This document shows, in pieces, positions 44,021 through 53,400 of a stretch of DNA of 57,637 nt. Positions within the stretch are counted from its first letter, which is position 1. Each line of letters begins with the position of its first letter. The stretch spans positions 1-57,637 of IMG/VR virus record IMGVR_UViG_3300042328_000814; one strand, written 5' to 3'. The position numbers and the translations under genes are program-made. Below the pieces are notes generated by a model. It saw only the letters and a list, made by a program, of their open reading frames with translations, had not been told where the DNA came from and did not search any database. Source of the stretch: a virus.

Positions 44021-45370
44021 TTATAGGATACCGTAGTAGGAAACTACTAGGTTATTTGTCTTCTCAATATTATAGTCGGTGCCTTGGTAACCTTGAGCAG
44101 TAAATCCAATAGTTGTGGAAACTACGTCTTGAATGTCTACAGTAGGTACTTGTAATTGGCAGCCATCCATCAACATCTCAACTCTAGTTTGGTTAGAAAT
44201 ACCACCAATTTCAATCTGAAGTTTAAACTTAGTTTCAGAAGTAGTAGTAAGACCTGCTAGAATATCGGTTAGTAGCTTTGCTGACTCAAAAGAACCAGTT
44301 TTTAGGTAAGCATTTAAACTTCCAGTAATGGAACGTGTACCTGTGAAGTAACCAATAGAGTTATTAACAACACCCATATTTTCAGGAGTTAGATACTCAA
44401 TATTATTATTAATAGTTAAATTACCACCAGTAATTGGTAAACTATAAGTATTCCCTGCTGTACCACTAATATTACTAACTAAAGTAGTAGTACTTAGTTT
44501 ATTGGTAATGTAATATTTAGCATCATTGGTTGGGAAGGGGGTATAGTTACTACCAGTCCATGTTTGTAAGGTAGCCGGGGAAGTTAGTGTAGTACCAAAT
44601 CCACTCCATGCAATCATTGCAATACCTTGTAAATCAAAAGTGATCTCTGCTTGGTTAACCGCAGCATTTGCAACCTTATAGATTGTATTATCTACTTTGA
44701 AGATAAGAGTAAACTTCTGTAGTTCATTCTTATTTGAACCTAGAGTAGAAGATACTGCTTTACTTGCTTCTTCGTGCCACTGACCGGTAAATATAGATGA
44801 GGATGTAACTGTACCATTAGGTCCTGTTGGGGCTACTGTAGTTTCTAAGTCTACAATTATATCATTACCGCTTTTTCCTACTACTCTGAAGTAACCATTA
44901 CCAGTAGAACTACCTGTTAATCCAGTTGTTCCTGTAATTCTGACCATGTCCCCTAAAGCTACAGTATTTGCTGCCTTAGTTAAGGTCATAGCATAAGAAC
45001 CGTTGACTAGAGCTACTGTACCTCCCGTCCATCCGGTTACTGCTGTGGAACTGATAGATGCACTACCCATTAAAGCATTCCATAAATACTTTTCTGGGGC
45101 TGTTACTACTGCTGCTGGTTTGTATGGTCTAATATATGTACTCATACTCCAATCTACTGGATTTAGTTTACTATTGAAAGCACGTTCACCACGAATTGGA
45201 GCAGTTCCTGCTTCTGATAATGTAATAGTTTGTTGTTCTGTATTCTGACTAAAGCTATAGCCATCTAATACTTGAATTTCGAAAGTATTAGCCGCGGTAT
45301 AGTCACCTAGAACATCAGTAGTAGCTGTGCTGAAGAATACCTTTGTATTTCTACTTAAATTTACTGCCAT
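44021..45370 (-). CDS. Major tail (tube) protein
   Basis: 449 residues. The N-terminus (NLSRNTKVFFSTATTDVLGD, YSFSQNTEQQTITLSEAG, NPVDWSMSTYIRP) matches siphovirus tube proteins, and a further beta-rich segment with DGCQLQVPTVDIQDV near the end closes the fold. Residues about 110-200 (WTGGTVALVNGSYAMTL, GNGYFRVVGKSGNDIIVD) appear to be an inserted beta domain, absent from the shortest relatives. It forms the tail tube. A strong ATAGGAGAATTTT site and a candidate promoter just upstream suit high expression. Confidence 0.85.
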   Translation of the reverse strand: MAVNLSRNTKVFFSTATTDVLGDYTAANTFEIQVLDGYSFSQNTEQQTITLSEAGTAPIRGERAFNSKLNPVDWSMSTYIRPYKPAAVVTAPEKYLWNALMGSASISSTAVTGWTGGTVALVNGSYAMTLTKAANTVALGDMVRITGTTGLTGSSTGNGYFRVVGKSGNDIIVDLETTVAPTGPNGTVTSSSIFTGQWHEEASKAVSSTLGSNKNELQKFTLIFKVDNTIYKVANAAVNQAEITFDLQGIAMIAWSGFGTTLTSPATLQTWTGSNYTPFPTNDAKYYITNKLSTTTLVSNISGTAGNTYSLPITGGNLTINNNIEYLTPENMGVVNNSIGYFTGTRSITGSLNAYLKTGSFESAKLLTDILAGLTTTSETKFKLQIEIGGISNQTRVEMLMDGCQLQVPTVDIQDVVSTTIGFTAQGYQGTDYNIEKTNNLVVSYYGIL

Positions 45371-45383
45371 AAAATTCTCCTAT

Positions 45384-45437
45384 ATACGAAATTAATAACG
45401 TAGTCAGTATTTACTAGCATTGTACTAAATTTCGTAT
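45384..45437 (-). repeat. 10-bp inverted repeat in the major tail protein leader
   Basis: ATACGAAATT at 45,384-45,393 and AATTTCGTAT at 45,428-45,437 are exact inverse arms 34 bases apart. The arms flank the start of the tail-tube leader; the outer arm is in the end of the upstream coding region. An mRNA hairpin that stabilises this very active transcript is likely. Confidence 0.5.
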
Positions 45438-45448
45438 CTTATTGATAA
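45419..45448 (-). promoter_or_regulatory. Candidate promoter for the major tail protein
   Basis: Leftward TTATCA, 18-base spacing and TACAAT followed by GCTAGT lie at the end of the tail terminator gene. The -10 is near-consensus, the -35 weak. It is about 50 bases from the tail-tube ATG. Confidence 0.4.
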
Positions 45449-45856
45449 ATTCATTTCACCAACACCAAATGGTGCTAGTAGTCCTTCATCTGTGGTTATT
45501 GAAGTGATAAGAATCTCTGTTGTACTCTTACCAGTTTCATATTCTAGCAGTTCATTATCTGTAACAACCTGCTCTACATCTTGTAGAAGATCCTCTAGCT
45601 TACTAGTTGGGTCTTCTGAGTTGACATATAATTTAAGGGAGACATTTAAAAATCCCCACTTAAATCCTCCTGGGTGATATTCTCTAGTTTCACTACCCGG
45701 AACTATACATACTGCTGGAAAGTCTGAGAGCTCGTCCCAGAATACCAGTCTAGTAAGTATGTTGCTAGGAAACAGAGTACTTTTAAATGGAGAGGCCCCA
45801 TTTATACTTTTGATCTTTTCAGCTAGTTTTTTAGCTATGGAGCTTCTTGCACTCAT
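45425..45856 (-). CDS. Tail terminator protein (lambda gpU-like)
   Basis: 143 residues, close in size to lambda gpU (131). The typical features are a central LYVNSEDPTSKLEDLLQDVE helix pair and a C-terminal beta strand GEMNLSIRYEI. Similar sequences occupy the same place before the tube protein in many siphoviruses. It would form a hexamer at the head-proximal end of the tail and stop tube growth. A strong promoter lies just upstream. Sequence identity with gpU is low, so identity relies on size, pattern and position. Confidence 0.75.
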   Translation of the reverse strand: MSARSSIAKKLAEKIKSINGASPFKSTLFPSNILTRLVFWDELSDFPAVCIVPGSETREYHPGGFKWGFLNVSLKLYVNSEDPTSKLEDLLQDVEQVVTDNELLEYETGKSTTEILITSITTDEGLLAPFGVGEMNLSIRYEI

Positions 45857-45885
45857 AATTCCTCTCTTTTTATATTAACCCACAC

Positions 45886-45914
45886 ATTATATAATAGTAG
45901 AAAAATAATTTCAA
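45886..45914 (-). promoter_or_regulatory. Consensus-like leftward promoter upstream of the tail terminator
   Basis: On the minus strand TTGAAA (45,909-45,914) and TATAAT (45,886-45,891) are separated by exactly 17 bases. It lies in the 72-base intergenic gap and would start transcription of the tail genes independently from upstream head genes. Confidence 0.68.
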
Positions 45915-45928
45915 CTATATTTTCCAGT

Positions 45929-47461
45929 CTATACTATTACCGTTCTCATCCTAGACTTAGTTAGTTGTGCTGCTATTTCTCTTACTGACCTATCTATTAA
46001 AGCTACAGGACTCTTATCTATGCTACCTTGGTCACCCCCTGGTTCAAAAGTTGCATAAGGATACTTCATGTAGCTTAAAAAAGCAGTTAGTGCGTTTTGT
46101 CTACTATCAAACTGCACAGAGTTTAATTTAACTGACTCTGCAAATCTACCAGTTTGATAAGTTAGCGCCGGAGGCGCCATATTCTTACGTATTACTTCCT
46201 GAAGCCGTGCGGATAGAAGACCCTGTAGATTTACTACTGACTGGAAAGCTCCTGAAGTTGAGCGAAGTCTACTAGTATTTTTTGCTTTAACTATTAGTGA
46301 AGACTGGTTATTTATTCTATTGGAAGCAGTATTTGTATTTAATTTATGAGATACTTGTTTTGTGACCCTAGATATAGTATTAGTACTTTTAGTATTTTTG
46401 CTGCCTAGTATAGTATCTACTATATGGTCAGTTATTTGTTCTCTGAATGACTTAGAACCGTGTAGATCTATAGTACCTGTATAATCCTTACCTAGTTTTT
46501 TATTATTGCGAATAGTAGAAAATAGAGATTCCATTACTAATCGTTTAAACTCATTAGTAATTCTAGACTCTGAATCTCCACCTTGATTTCTAGGAGAGGA
46601 TTCTATAAATACTGTTACTGCTCCTCTACGCTTTTTTATATCAAATTCTGTTTTTTCTACTGTGAAGTTGTGCTTAACTACAGTTTCTTTTGCTTTTGAT
46701 ATTGCAGCTTTTTGTATGCCAGTAACTAGTTTCTTGATTTCTGCTTCTGTTAGTGTTTTTCCTGGTTTATTTAATTGAGGTATCTGGGCTATGGTATCCC
46801 TTACTAATCTATCTAGTAAATCTTTATTAGAGGCGATTAATTCTATTTTCTTATAAGCAACCGGTATATTATGTCCTACGTCAAAACCTAGATCAAGTTC
46901 CTTGCTATATAGCTTGGCATGTAGGGCCTGTGCTTCTTTACCCCCATTCTTTAAAATAGATAGTATAGTTTTGAATTCTTTTGGTTGGCTAAATATAGCC
47001 TCACCTACTCCGGATAACCTTATAAATTCTTCCTTAATACTATTATTATCTTTTACATAATTAAGTATACTAGTATCTCTATCTAGTAGGTTTATTGAAC
47101 TAATAAAAGATCTAACTTGATCAAATGAATCAAAAGTTAATATATGGCCCTTTTCACCAGTACTACTTATAGTCCTATGAGGTACTCTGCCAGATCTATG
47201 CTTCCTAGTTTTCCTATACGCGGCTAATATTGCGTATACTGCACTTTTATCTTTAGTTGCTAATTTATCTATAGATTGTGGAGCTAAAGACTTTAGTAGC
47301 TCTTCACTTATTACTAGTACATGTACTGTTTTGTTTAAATTAGTTCTTAGATCGGAAGTAGTTGTTCTCTCTTTACTACCAACTACCTTGTTACCTAGCT
47401 CATTAATAGGTATTGCTGCTGTAATCTCATCTAATAATTCACCAAGAGCTTTCTTACTCAT
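45929..47461 (-). CDS. Neck/tail completion protein with long N-terminal region (510 aa)
   Basis: The last 110 residues resemble phage neck/tail-completion proteins (ALTYQTGRFAESVKL, LSYMKYPYATFEPGG, LIDRSVREIA). The first 390 residues are basic, helical and unassigned, more than twice the usual total size (150-200). A Lys-rich KKLGKDYTGTIDLHG segment and several Ser/Asn-rich linkers lie between. It may be a fusion of a neck protein with another structural domain, possibly DNA-binding. It abuts the connector gene as TAATG. Confidence 0.7.
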   Translation of the reverse strand: MSKKALGELLDEITAAIPINELGNKVVGSKERTTTSDLRTNLNKTVHVLVISEELLKSLAPQSIDKLATKDKSAVYAILAAYRKTRKHRSGRVPHRTISSTGEKGHILTFDSFDQVRSFISSINLLDRDTSILNYVKDNNSIKEEFIRLSGVGEAIFSQPKEFKTILSILKNGGKEAQALHAKLYSKELDLGFDVGHNIPVAYKKIELIASNKDLLDRLVRDTIAQIPQLNKPGKTLTEAEIKKLVTGIQKAAISKAKETVVKHNFTVEKTEFDIKKRRGAVTVFIESSPRNQGGDSESRITNEFKRLVMESLFSTIRNNKKLGKDYTGTIDLHGSKSFREQITDHIVDTILGSKNTKSTNTISRVTKQVSHKLNTNTASNRINNQSSLIVKAKNTSRLRSTSGAFQSVVNLQGLLSARLQEVIRKNMAPPALTYQTGRFAESVKLNSVQFDSRQNALTAFLSYMKYPYATFEPGGDQGSIDKSPVALIDRSVREIAAQLTKSRMRTVIV

Positions 47462-48030
47462 TATCTAATAACCCTATATAAATCTAGGACACGCTTAATG
47501 TGATGAGGGAAATCAGAACTACGAATGTACTCAATACTAACAGAACCTTGGGTTTTTCTAGGAGATGCTTCACGCTTCATATAGTATTCTAGTAAATCTA
47601 GAGCTGCTATATACAAGTCACCTGGAAGTACTGAGTAACCAGCTCTATATGTAATCTTGAAGTAGTTTGGATAATTAATATCAGCAGCACCAAATATGAC
47701 TAGTCTATCATTTTGTCTATCAATTAGATAATCAGTATACTCTGCTAGTGGTATATATGTTTGACCACTGTCTTCTGAATAAGCAACCTCTTCTACACTA
47801 AGTATAGGAAATTCCTCTGTATATAGATAGTCATCTCCTCCATTATAATATTGTACAATATCTAAAAATTCCTCAGTATCAGCATCATAGCTATCAATGA
47901 AACTTCTAGTACAATAATTTTTAATTAACTGACTAATATAAGGTATTAATAGCTCAATGCGCTCATCTTGATCTGTACTGCTAATATTTGTATAGAGCTT
48001 ATAATCGTCGACTGTAATTAGGTTTCTCAT
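47461..48030 (-). CDS. Head-tail connector (HK97 gp6-like adaptor)
   Basis: 189 residues. The start LITVDDYKLYTNISSTDQDE, the helix RIELLIPYISQLIKNYCTRSF and the later PPNYFKITYRAGY-type strand are typical of gp6/gp15 adaptors. The family forms a ring below the portal. Here it is encoded between a fibre-tail adaptor-like protein and the neck protein. Confidence 0.8.
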   Translation of the reverse strand: MRNLITVDDYKLYTNISSTDQDERIELLIPYISQLIKNYCTRSFIDSYDADTEEFLDIVQYYNGGDDYLYTEEFPILSVEEVAYSEDSGQTYIPLAEYTDYLIDRQNDRLVIFGAADINYPNYFKITYRAGYSVLPGDLYIAALDLLEYYMKREASPRKTQGSVSIEYIRSSDFPHHIKRVLDLYRVIR

Positions 48031-48353
48031 TTATTCACCACCTGGATTTTTACACTTCTATCATCTTCTCTACCTAAAGATGTTACAATAGATACTACTA
48101 CTATGTACTCTTTCCCAACTAAACCACCATCTAACCAGAATAGTACTGAAGTATTACTATCTGATATAGTTGAAGATACTACTACTAACTCAGCTGGTTT
48201 GCTAGATACTACTGTGGCTGATACTATAGTTTCCGAATCTAATACTTGTAAATAATCTGTAGTAGCTCCAGGTCTATTATTTGTTTTTGATGCGAAATCC
48301 ATTAAGTAGTCTAACTTAGCTTCTGGATCTTTCTGAAGTTTTTTTATTGCCAT
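48027..48353 (-). CDS. Fibre-tail adaptor-like structural protein (108 aa)
   Basis: The sequence has the common small virion-protein pattern KLDYLMDFASKTNNRP, DYLQVLDSETIVSATVVSS and WLDGGLVGKEYIVVVSIVTS with GREDDRSVKIQV, i.e. an Ig-like beta fold. Such proteins are found near connector genes and fibre genes. It probably attaches an appendage to the neck or decorates it. Overlaps the connector gene by 4 bases. Confidence 0.72.
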   Translation of the reverse strand: MAIKKLQKDPEAKLDYLMDFASKTNNRPGATTDYLQVLDSETIVSATVVSSKPAELVVVSSTISDSNTSVLFWLDGGLVGKEYIVVVSIVTSLGREDDRSVKIQVVNK

Positions 48354-48468
48354 ATGTACTCCTATCTGTGGGTGACCACTATTATCCTACTTAGAGGAAC
48401 TCTTCTGAATGAAACTACTATATATTTCCAAGAAGAACCCCAGGATTTACCCCAGGAGTTTTTCCACA
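48354..48468. other. Non-coding gap with short direct repeat
   Basis: This 115-base gap holds a CCCCAGGA repeat 13 bases apart (CCCCAGGATTTACCCCAGGA) and AT-rich sequence. TATAAT occurs at the right edge on the minus strand, but without a good -35. No hairpin with a T-tract is seen. Confidence 0.35.
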
Positions 48469-49005
48469 TTATATAGGCCCCCAAGGATTAAGTTCAGTAC
48501 CTATTCCGGTAACTTCTATATTATTAACTTTTTGTATATCTGCATGTATTGGTGTAACTTGTGCAGCAGCTAATACTGCAGCAGCGTTTTCATTAGCAGT
48601 AGGGGCAGGTGTTCCAGTAGTAGATAAAGCCTGAGTCATTTGCGAAACTCTAGACTGTATTATTGTAGTTGCCATGGGCCAAGGTATAAAAAATGGTAGG
48701 TTTGGATCTGTTGGATAAAAATTACCATCTATTACTACTTGTACATTACCTACATCTGGAGGAACTCCTCTCCAACCTAAATCATTTCTAATAAAGACAT
48801 ATGCCCCTAGAAAAGTTCCGCCACCTAAGGAGTCTCCACCAGCCGTGGAAAAGGCTGGTGGATACTTTAAATTATCTCCTTGAATAGTCCAATCTACCCA
48901 CTCAGAGTACAACTCCTGAGCAGTAAACTGGAATACTCCACCTACTACAGCAAGCGGGTCACCTTCAATACTCAAAGTTGGTCCATCAAAGATGAACTTG
49001 CTCAC
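48469..49005 (-). CDS. Putative virion structural protein (178 aa)
   Basis: Not assigned to a named family with certainty. The pattern FIFDGPTLSIEGDPLAVVGG, LYSEWVDWTIQGDN, NDLGWRGVPPDVGNVQVVID is seen in structural proteins of many phages, next to connector genes. The C-terminal part is helical with AAAVLAAAQVTPI. The next gene is a 460-residue beta-rich structural protein. A head or neck appendage role is inferred from position. A 115-base gap follows with no obvious gene. Confidence 0.68.
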   Translation of the reverse strand: MSKFIFDGPTLSIEGDPLAVVGGVFQFTAQELYSEWVDWTIQGDNLKYPPAFSTAGGDSLGGGTFLGAYVFIRNDLGWRGVPPDVGNVQVVIDGNFYPTDPNLPFFIPWPMATTIIQSRVSQMTQALSTTGTPAPTANENAAAVLAAAQVTPIHADIQKVNNIEVTGIGTELNPWGPI

Positions 49006-49014
49006 AATATCTCC

Positions 49015-50397
49015 TTATGCGTATACGCGGTCGGTTTCAGCAACCAATGATAGACTAATACCTTTAGTACGTGATAGAGTACCACTAGCAACAGCGAACT
49101 TACCAGTACCTGGCTTAATACCGATTAGAGTAACTGCTCTATCAGTACCTCCTGCAAATCCACCCTGTACATTACCATCATAATCGTAATCAAAGTCAAT
49201 ACTACCGGCAGATATAGTTCCAGTAATTGGAGTACCAGCAGCATTATTAACTGTAATAGCCCCAGTCTCACCATAGTCATTACCGGCACCAGGTGGTGTA
49301 GTAAACATTAAGCGATAGCTGGATCCAGCACCTACTAGTACTGAATTGAAAGACATTGTACCTGCTGCTGTATATGGGTTAGTACGTAGAGTATTAGAAT
49401 CATCGTAGAACTCAATTCTATTACTATCTGCGGATAGAACATCATCAATATAAACTGAAGGTGAAGTTACTAAAATGTCACCAACGAAGCGTAGTAACTC
49501 ATCTTGGATTTTACCAATTTTAGTACCTGCTGTTCCACTAGTATTAATATCAGTACCTTGGCGCAATAGATATTGAACCTTAGCGTAAATCTGCTCTAAA
49601 GTACCACCATTGCCTTCGATAATAATCTTGAAGTTTCTTGAAGCCCCTGCAATAGTACGAGTTTGATTAACTGTATAGTAGGCAACTGTAATACCGTTAT
49701 AAGGTGCACCAGTCATAGCTGTATCAGCTGTAGCTTGTACATCACCTAATAATCCAGTAATCTTTAAGTCATCCTCATTAGATACTAGAAAGTTCTGTTT
49801 ATTAGCCCCGGTAGCAGTAGCACCGGTATCTGCTAGAATAGAAGATTTGAACTTTTTTCCATACTCACGTGCGAATGTCTTTGCATAAGTACGTTTATCA
49901 AAGTTACCATGAGTAGCATCACCAAATACTTTAATACCAACGTTGAATTGATCAGTAAAGGGGAAGTTAGTTGGTGCATCTGTTGGTGCTAGATGATAAT
50001 ATGGTTGTACAGTACTAGCCGGAGTAATACTACCAAGACCTACGAAACCTGAATACTGCTGCAATAGTACTCCAGCAGCTGAATACTCTGACCAACCACC
50101 ATCTCGCAGCATGTTACGCGTTGCATCAGAATTGAAAGTCCATCCAGAGAAGGTTGCACCATCTGTACCAATCTGGAACTGACCAGACAGCGCATCAATG
50201 GCGTAGAATGGAAACGGACTATCTTGATAAGTTGGGGTTGCCCATAAGTCAACAAAGAAGGAGTAAAGTGCCTGCCAAGTGACACCATCCTTGGCCACTA
50301 AATCCCCAGCTACATTCAATGTTATTACACGATTTGGTTCATCAATACTAACTTCTGTTCCTACAGCTAGTAATGTTTTTGAAGTAATTTTTGCCAT
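49015..50397 (-). CDS. Putative virion structural protein (460 aa)
   Basis: Unassigned. The N-terminus ITSKTLLAVGTEVSIDEPNR is followed by WQALYSFFVDLWATP, a Trp/aromatic motif, and DALSGQFQIGTDGATFSGWT. The rest is beta-rich with Gly/Thr loops and a C-terminal GFAGGTDRAVTLIGIKPG. Sequences of this pattern lie near head-neck genes in several phages. It is neither a typical capsid nor tube protein. A head fibre or neck appendage is possible. Ribosome binding site TAAGGAAATAT precedes ATG. Confidence 0.66.
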   Translation of the reverse strand: MAKITSKTLLAVGTEVSIDEPNRVITLNVAGDLVAKDGVTWQALYSFFVDLWATPTYQDSPFPFYAIDALSGQFQIGTDGATFSGWTFNSDATRNMLRDGGWSEYSAAGVLLQQYSGFVGLGSITPASTVQPYYHLAPTDAPTNFPFTDQFNVGIKVFGDATHGNFDKRTYAKTFAREYGKKFKSSILADTGATATGANKQNFLVSNEDDLKITGLLGDVQATADTAMTGAPYNGITVAYYTVNQTRTIAGASRNFKIIIEGNGGTLEQIYAKVQYLLRQGTDINTSGTAGTKIGKIQDELLRFVGDILVTSPSVYIDDVLSADSNRIEFYDDSNTLRTNPYTAAGTMSFNSVLVGAGSSYRLMFTTPPGAGNDYGETGAITVNNAAGTPITGTISAGSIDFDYDYDGNVQGGFAGGTDRAVTLIGIKPGTGKFAVASGTLSRTKGISLSLVAETDRVYA

Positions 50398-50405
50398 ATA
50401 TTTCC

Positions 50406-53400
50406 TTAAATATAGTTACGATCTTGGATGAGGGAAACAGGAATAGTCGAACTGGTCAGCCCTAGCGTCAGATTGCGAATGAATTGCACCTGATACCCCG
50501 GCTTAATGAATCCCACATCAATCGTGGGCGTGCCTGCGTAGGCATAGGCGTAGGAAGTCCCTACGTTCTGATCAACCTGATCAATGATGGTGTTTGTGCC
50601 AGCGGTCAGAATCACAATGTCACAACCAGACGGCAAGCCAGTGAATGTCACCGTGGTCATGTCATCAGGATAAGTAGCGGTCTGATCTACCGTGGTCCAG
50701 AGGTACAGACCTTGGATGTAACTATTGAACGATGGGCCAAGAGCAAAAGACGTGTTGACGTAAACGATATTGGCTCTTGCTTGGCTATCTGAGTCCCTGA
50801 CAATGGCGGAGTTGGTTGTCCAATTACCTACTACTTCATCAATCACACAAACGCCCGCAACCCCGCCGGATGGGAAATCAGCAACGATCCTAGCCGTGCC
50901 TCCGCCAGCAACATGGCGCACCGTTTCACCCACTACGAAGTTGTTGGTTCTGGACGAGTAGCGGAAGAACTGACGTGCAGTCAGCTTGATCTTGATATTG
51001 AAACCAGTGGTTGCTGATACAGACAACGCAGCCATGTTGGCAGGCGTAGCCTCAATCCAGCTTCCATAACCTGAGCCAGTATCAATCTGAACCTCGATCA
51101 GCAGAGCTTGGGGAACGTCTACATAGTTACTGGAATACTCAAGGTCGGCTGTGAGGACTTTGGGCAGAATTGACCTAAAGCCACTCACCCCATAAATCTT
51201 ATGCGGCCAAGTGTAAGTTACAGAGTCCCCTGCTTGCTGAAGATATAGCCTGCCGGTATTGGAGAAGGTAGCTAGACCAGTGAGTTCATAGGGCTTGACA
51301 GCTTGAGTAGAGGCGGTAAATACCAGCCCTAGCGCACCCGTAGTTGGGGTGTGATACATCTCGGTAAAGTGAGTGTCGAACACACCTAAGCCGCTTTGCG
51401 TTAAACCATCTATAGTGCTACCAATATTCCAAAGAGGCGTAGTCGCCGCCCCATCTGCCTTAGATGCACCACCGCCTCCTACACCTTTGAAAATCATGCC
51501 GTTGTTATAGGTATATAAGGCAGCACTTCCGAATTCAGTTCTTACATTTTCCAAAATTGTATCGTTGGCGGTATTCAACGTATAAACAACTGGATTGCTA
51601 GCCTCTCTCGCCATATTGCCATCTATTTGAATATTCTTAAAACGGTTTCTGTTTGAGTCAAGCTGAATATCTATATTAGCGAATGTGCCACTTAAATACC
51701 CAGTGCCTAATTTCAGATCAATATTACGAATATAGTTATCTGAACTTGAAGCGGTTAGATTAAAGGCCATCTGAATAGCCCCGCCCCATCCAGATTGTGT
51801 TACGTTTTCTAATACATTTCTATTTGAGGATGTAGTAAATACAAAGAATGGCGTTGCGGCAGAGTTCCAATACAAAATGTTTTCCTTGCTGGGTACAAAG
51901 TCAGGATCAGTGCCAATGCACCATACATTCCACACCAAGTTAGAAGACCCATTAAGAATTATTCCTTGGTTGCGAGTTTCACCTCCACCCGTATAACCCC
52001 TAGAACCCGCATAACTCATACCAATATCTGGAGTGACTGCGCTAGCGCCGGTTCCTTGCGTAAATACAGGAACAGATGTGGCTGTTACAAATACACCTTC
52101 ATAAGCAATAACGTCAGCCGATCTATTCATTCGTATAACTAAATCATGGCTTGTTGCAGTAGCCACAAAAGTGACATACTTTACTTCTAGCGTATCTGTC
52201 AGTGTGAAATCAGTAAATGCTGTACCAAAGGTAATCCTACCGGCCACCGTTGGGTAAAGCGTATTCGTTGCCTTGCGTGGAACTGCCCGCATCAGTATAG
52301 ATGCGGTATAGGTAGTCGCTATCGTTAGACCAGTAACGGAGAGTGTTGCCGTTCCATTATCTGCCGTTGCAAGCAGTTGTCTGATTGACGTACCTGTATT
52401 TCCATCCATACCAGAGGCAGGCCATGCTGCTGTAGACCCCGCTGTGATATTGGACTTAACCCATGTTGAACTACTAATTTCGTGGGAGTATCTGGCGAAG
52501 TTCGTATATCCATTAGCCGCTGATGGAGTCGCCCTTAATGCGGGAGTGTCAACATAAACGCCAGCAGAAGAATATTTACGCAACACATAGTAATAAGTGG
52601 TTCCATTGACTGCCGTAGCGTCTGCCGCAGTAACAATAGTTACCGTATTTGTTGTAAATACCCGAGTGCCAGCATCTCTTACAGGAACCGCAGGATCAGT
52701 AGACCGATAGACCTCATAAGCTGGAGATGTGTGTGTTGGATCGAGTCTAGTCCAGCTTACAGAAACCGTATTGTTTCCCGGTGTTACCCAAACTTGAGGA
52801 ACGCCATCTGTAGGCATAAGGTGCGGAACAGCAGAGTGCTCACGCCAATTACCATAGAAGCCGGTGTAGCCCCTATTGGCATACTCTTGCCAGAATGGCT
52901 TAATATAGTACCGTGTATTTTCAGCTAACGGATTACCTGTTACCGGATCATATTGTGCCGACAGAGTGTACCTAGTGTAATCGTAAGAAACACCTTCTGA
53001 ATACACACTCATTCCAAACACTACGTTACTTACTTTGTTATCAGAAGAAGTGACAAAACGAATGGGTGGGCCACCATACGTTTCTACACCATCAATAATT
53101 GAGTTATTGACATAATATAGCGCAAGCATGGATTGAGCATTTCTGCCACCCTGACAAATAAGACGAGTGTCTTCTAAAGTAAGTCCATCGCAATAGTCGA
53201 AGCGCAGAATGCTGGAAGTACCACCACCAATCTGTTTAGTGGCGGCTATGTGTATTTTTTTAACTGAACCGGTAATGTAGCTAATAGCCCAAAGCGTGCC
53301 GTTGCTTCCAGCGTTGGTTGCAGTAGTATCAAGTACAGGTGTAGTTGCTCCCCAATGATTACGGAAGGGACGTACCGCCACACACATATCATCAATATCA

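Noticed and set aside
48459-48496. Promoter at TATAAT near 48,470 on the minus strand
   Set aside because: The -10 matches, but no acceptable -35 is found at 16-18 bases, and the sequence overlaps the end of a coding gene.
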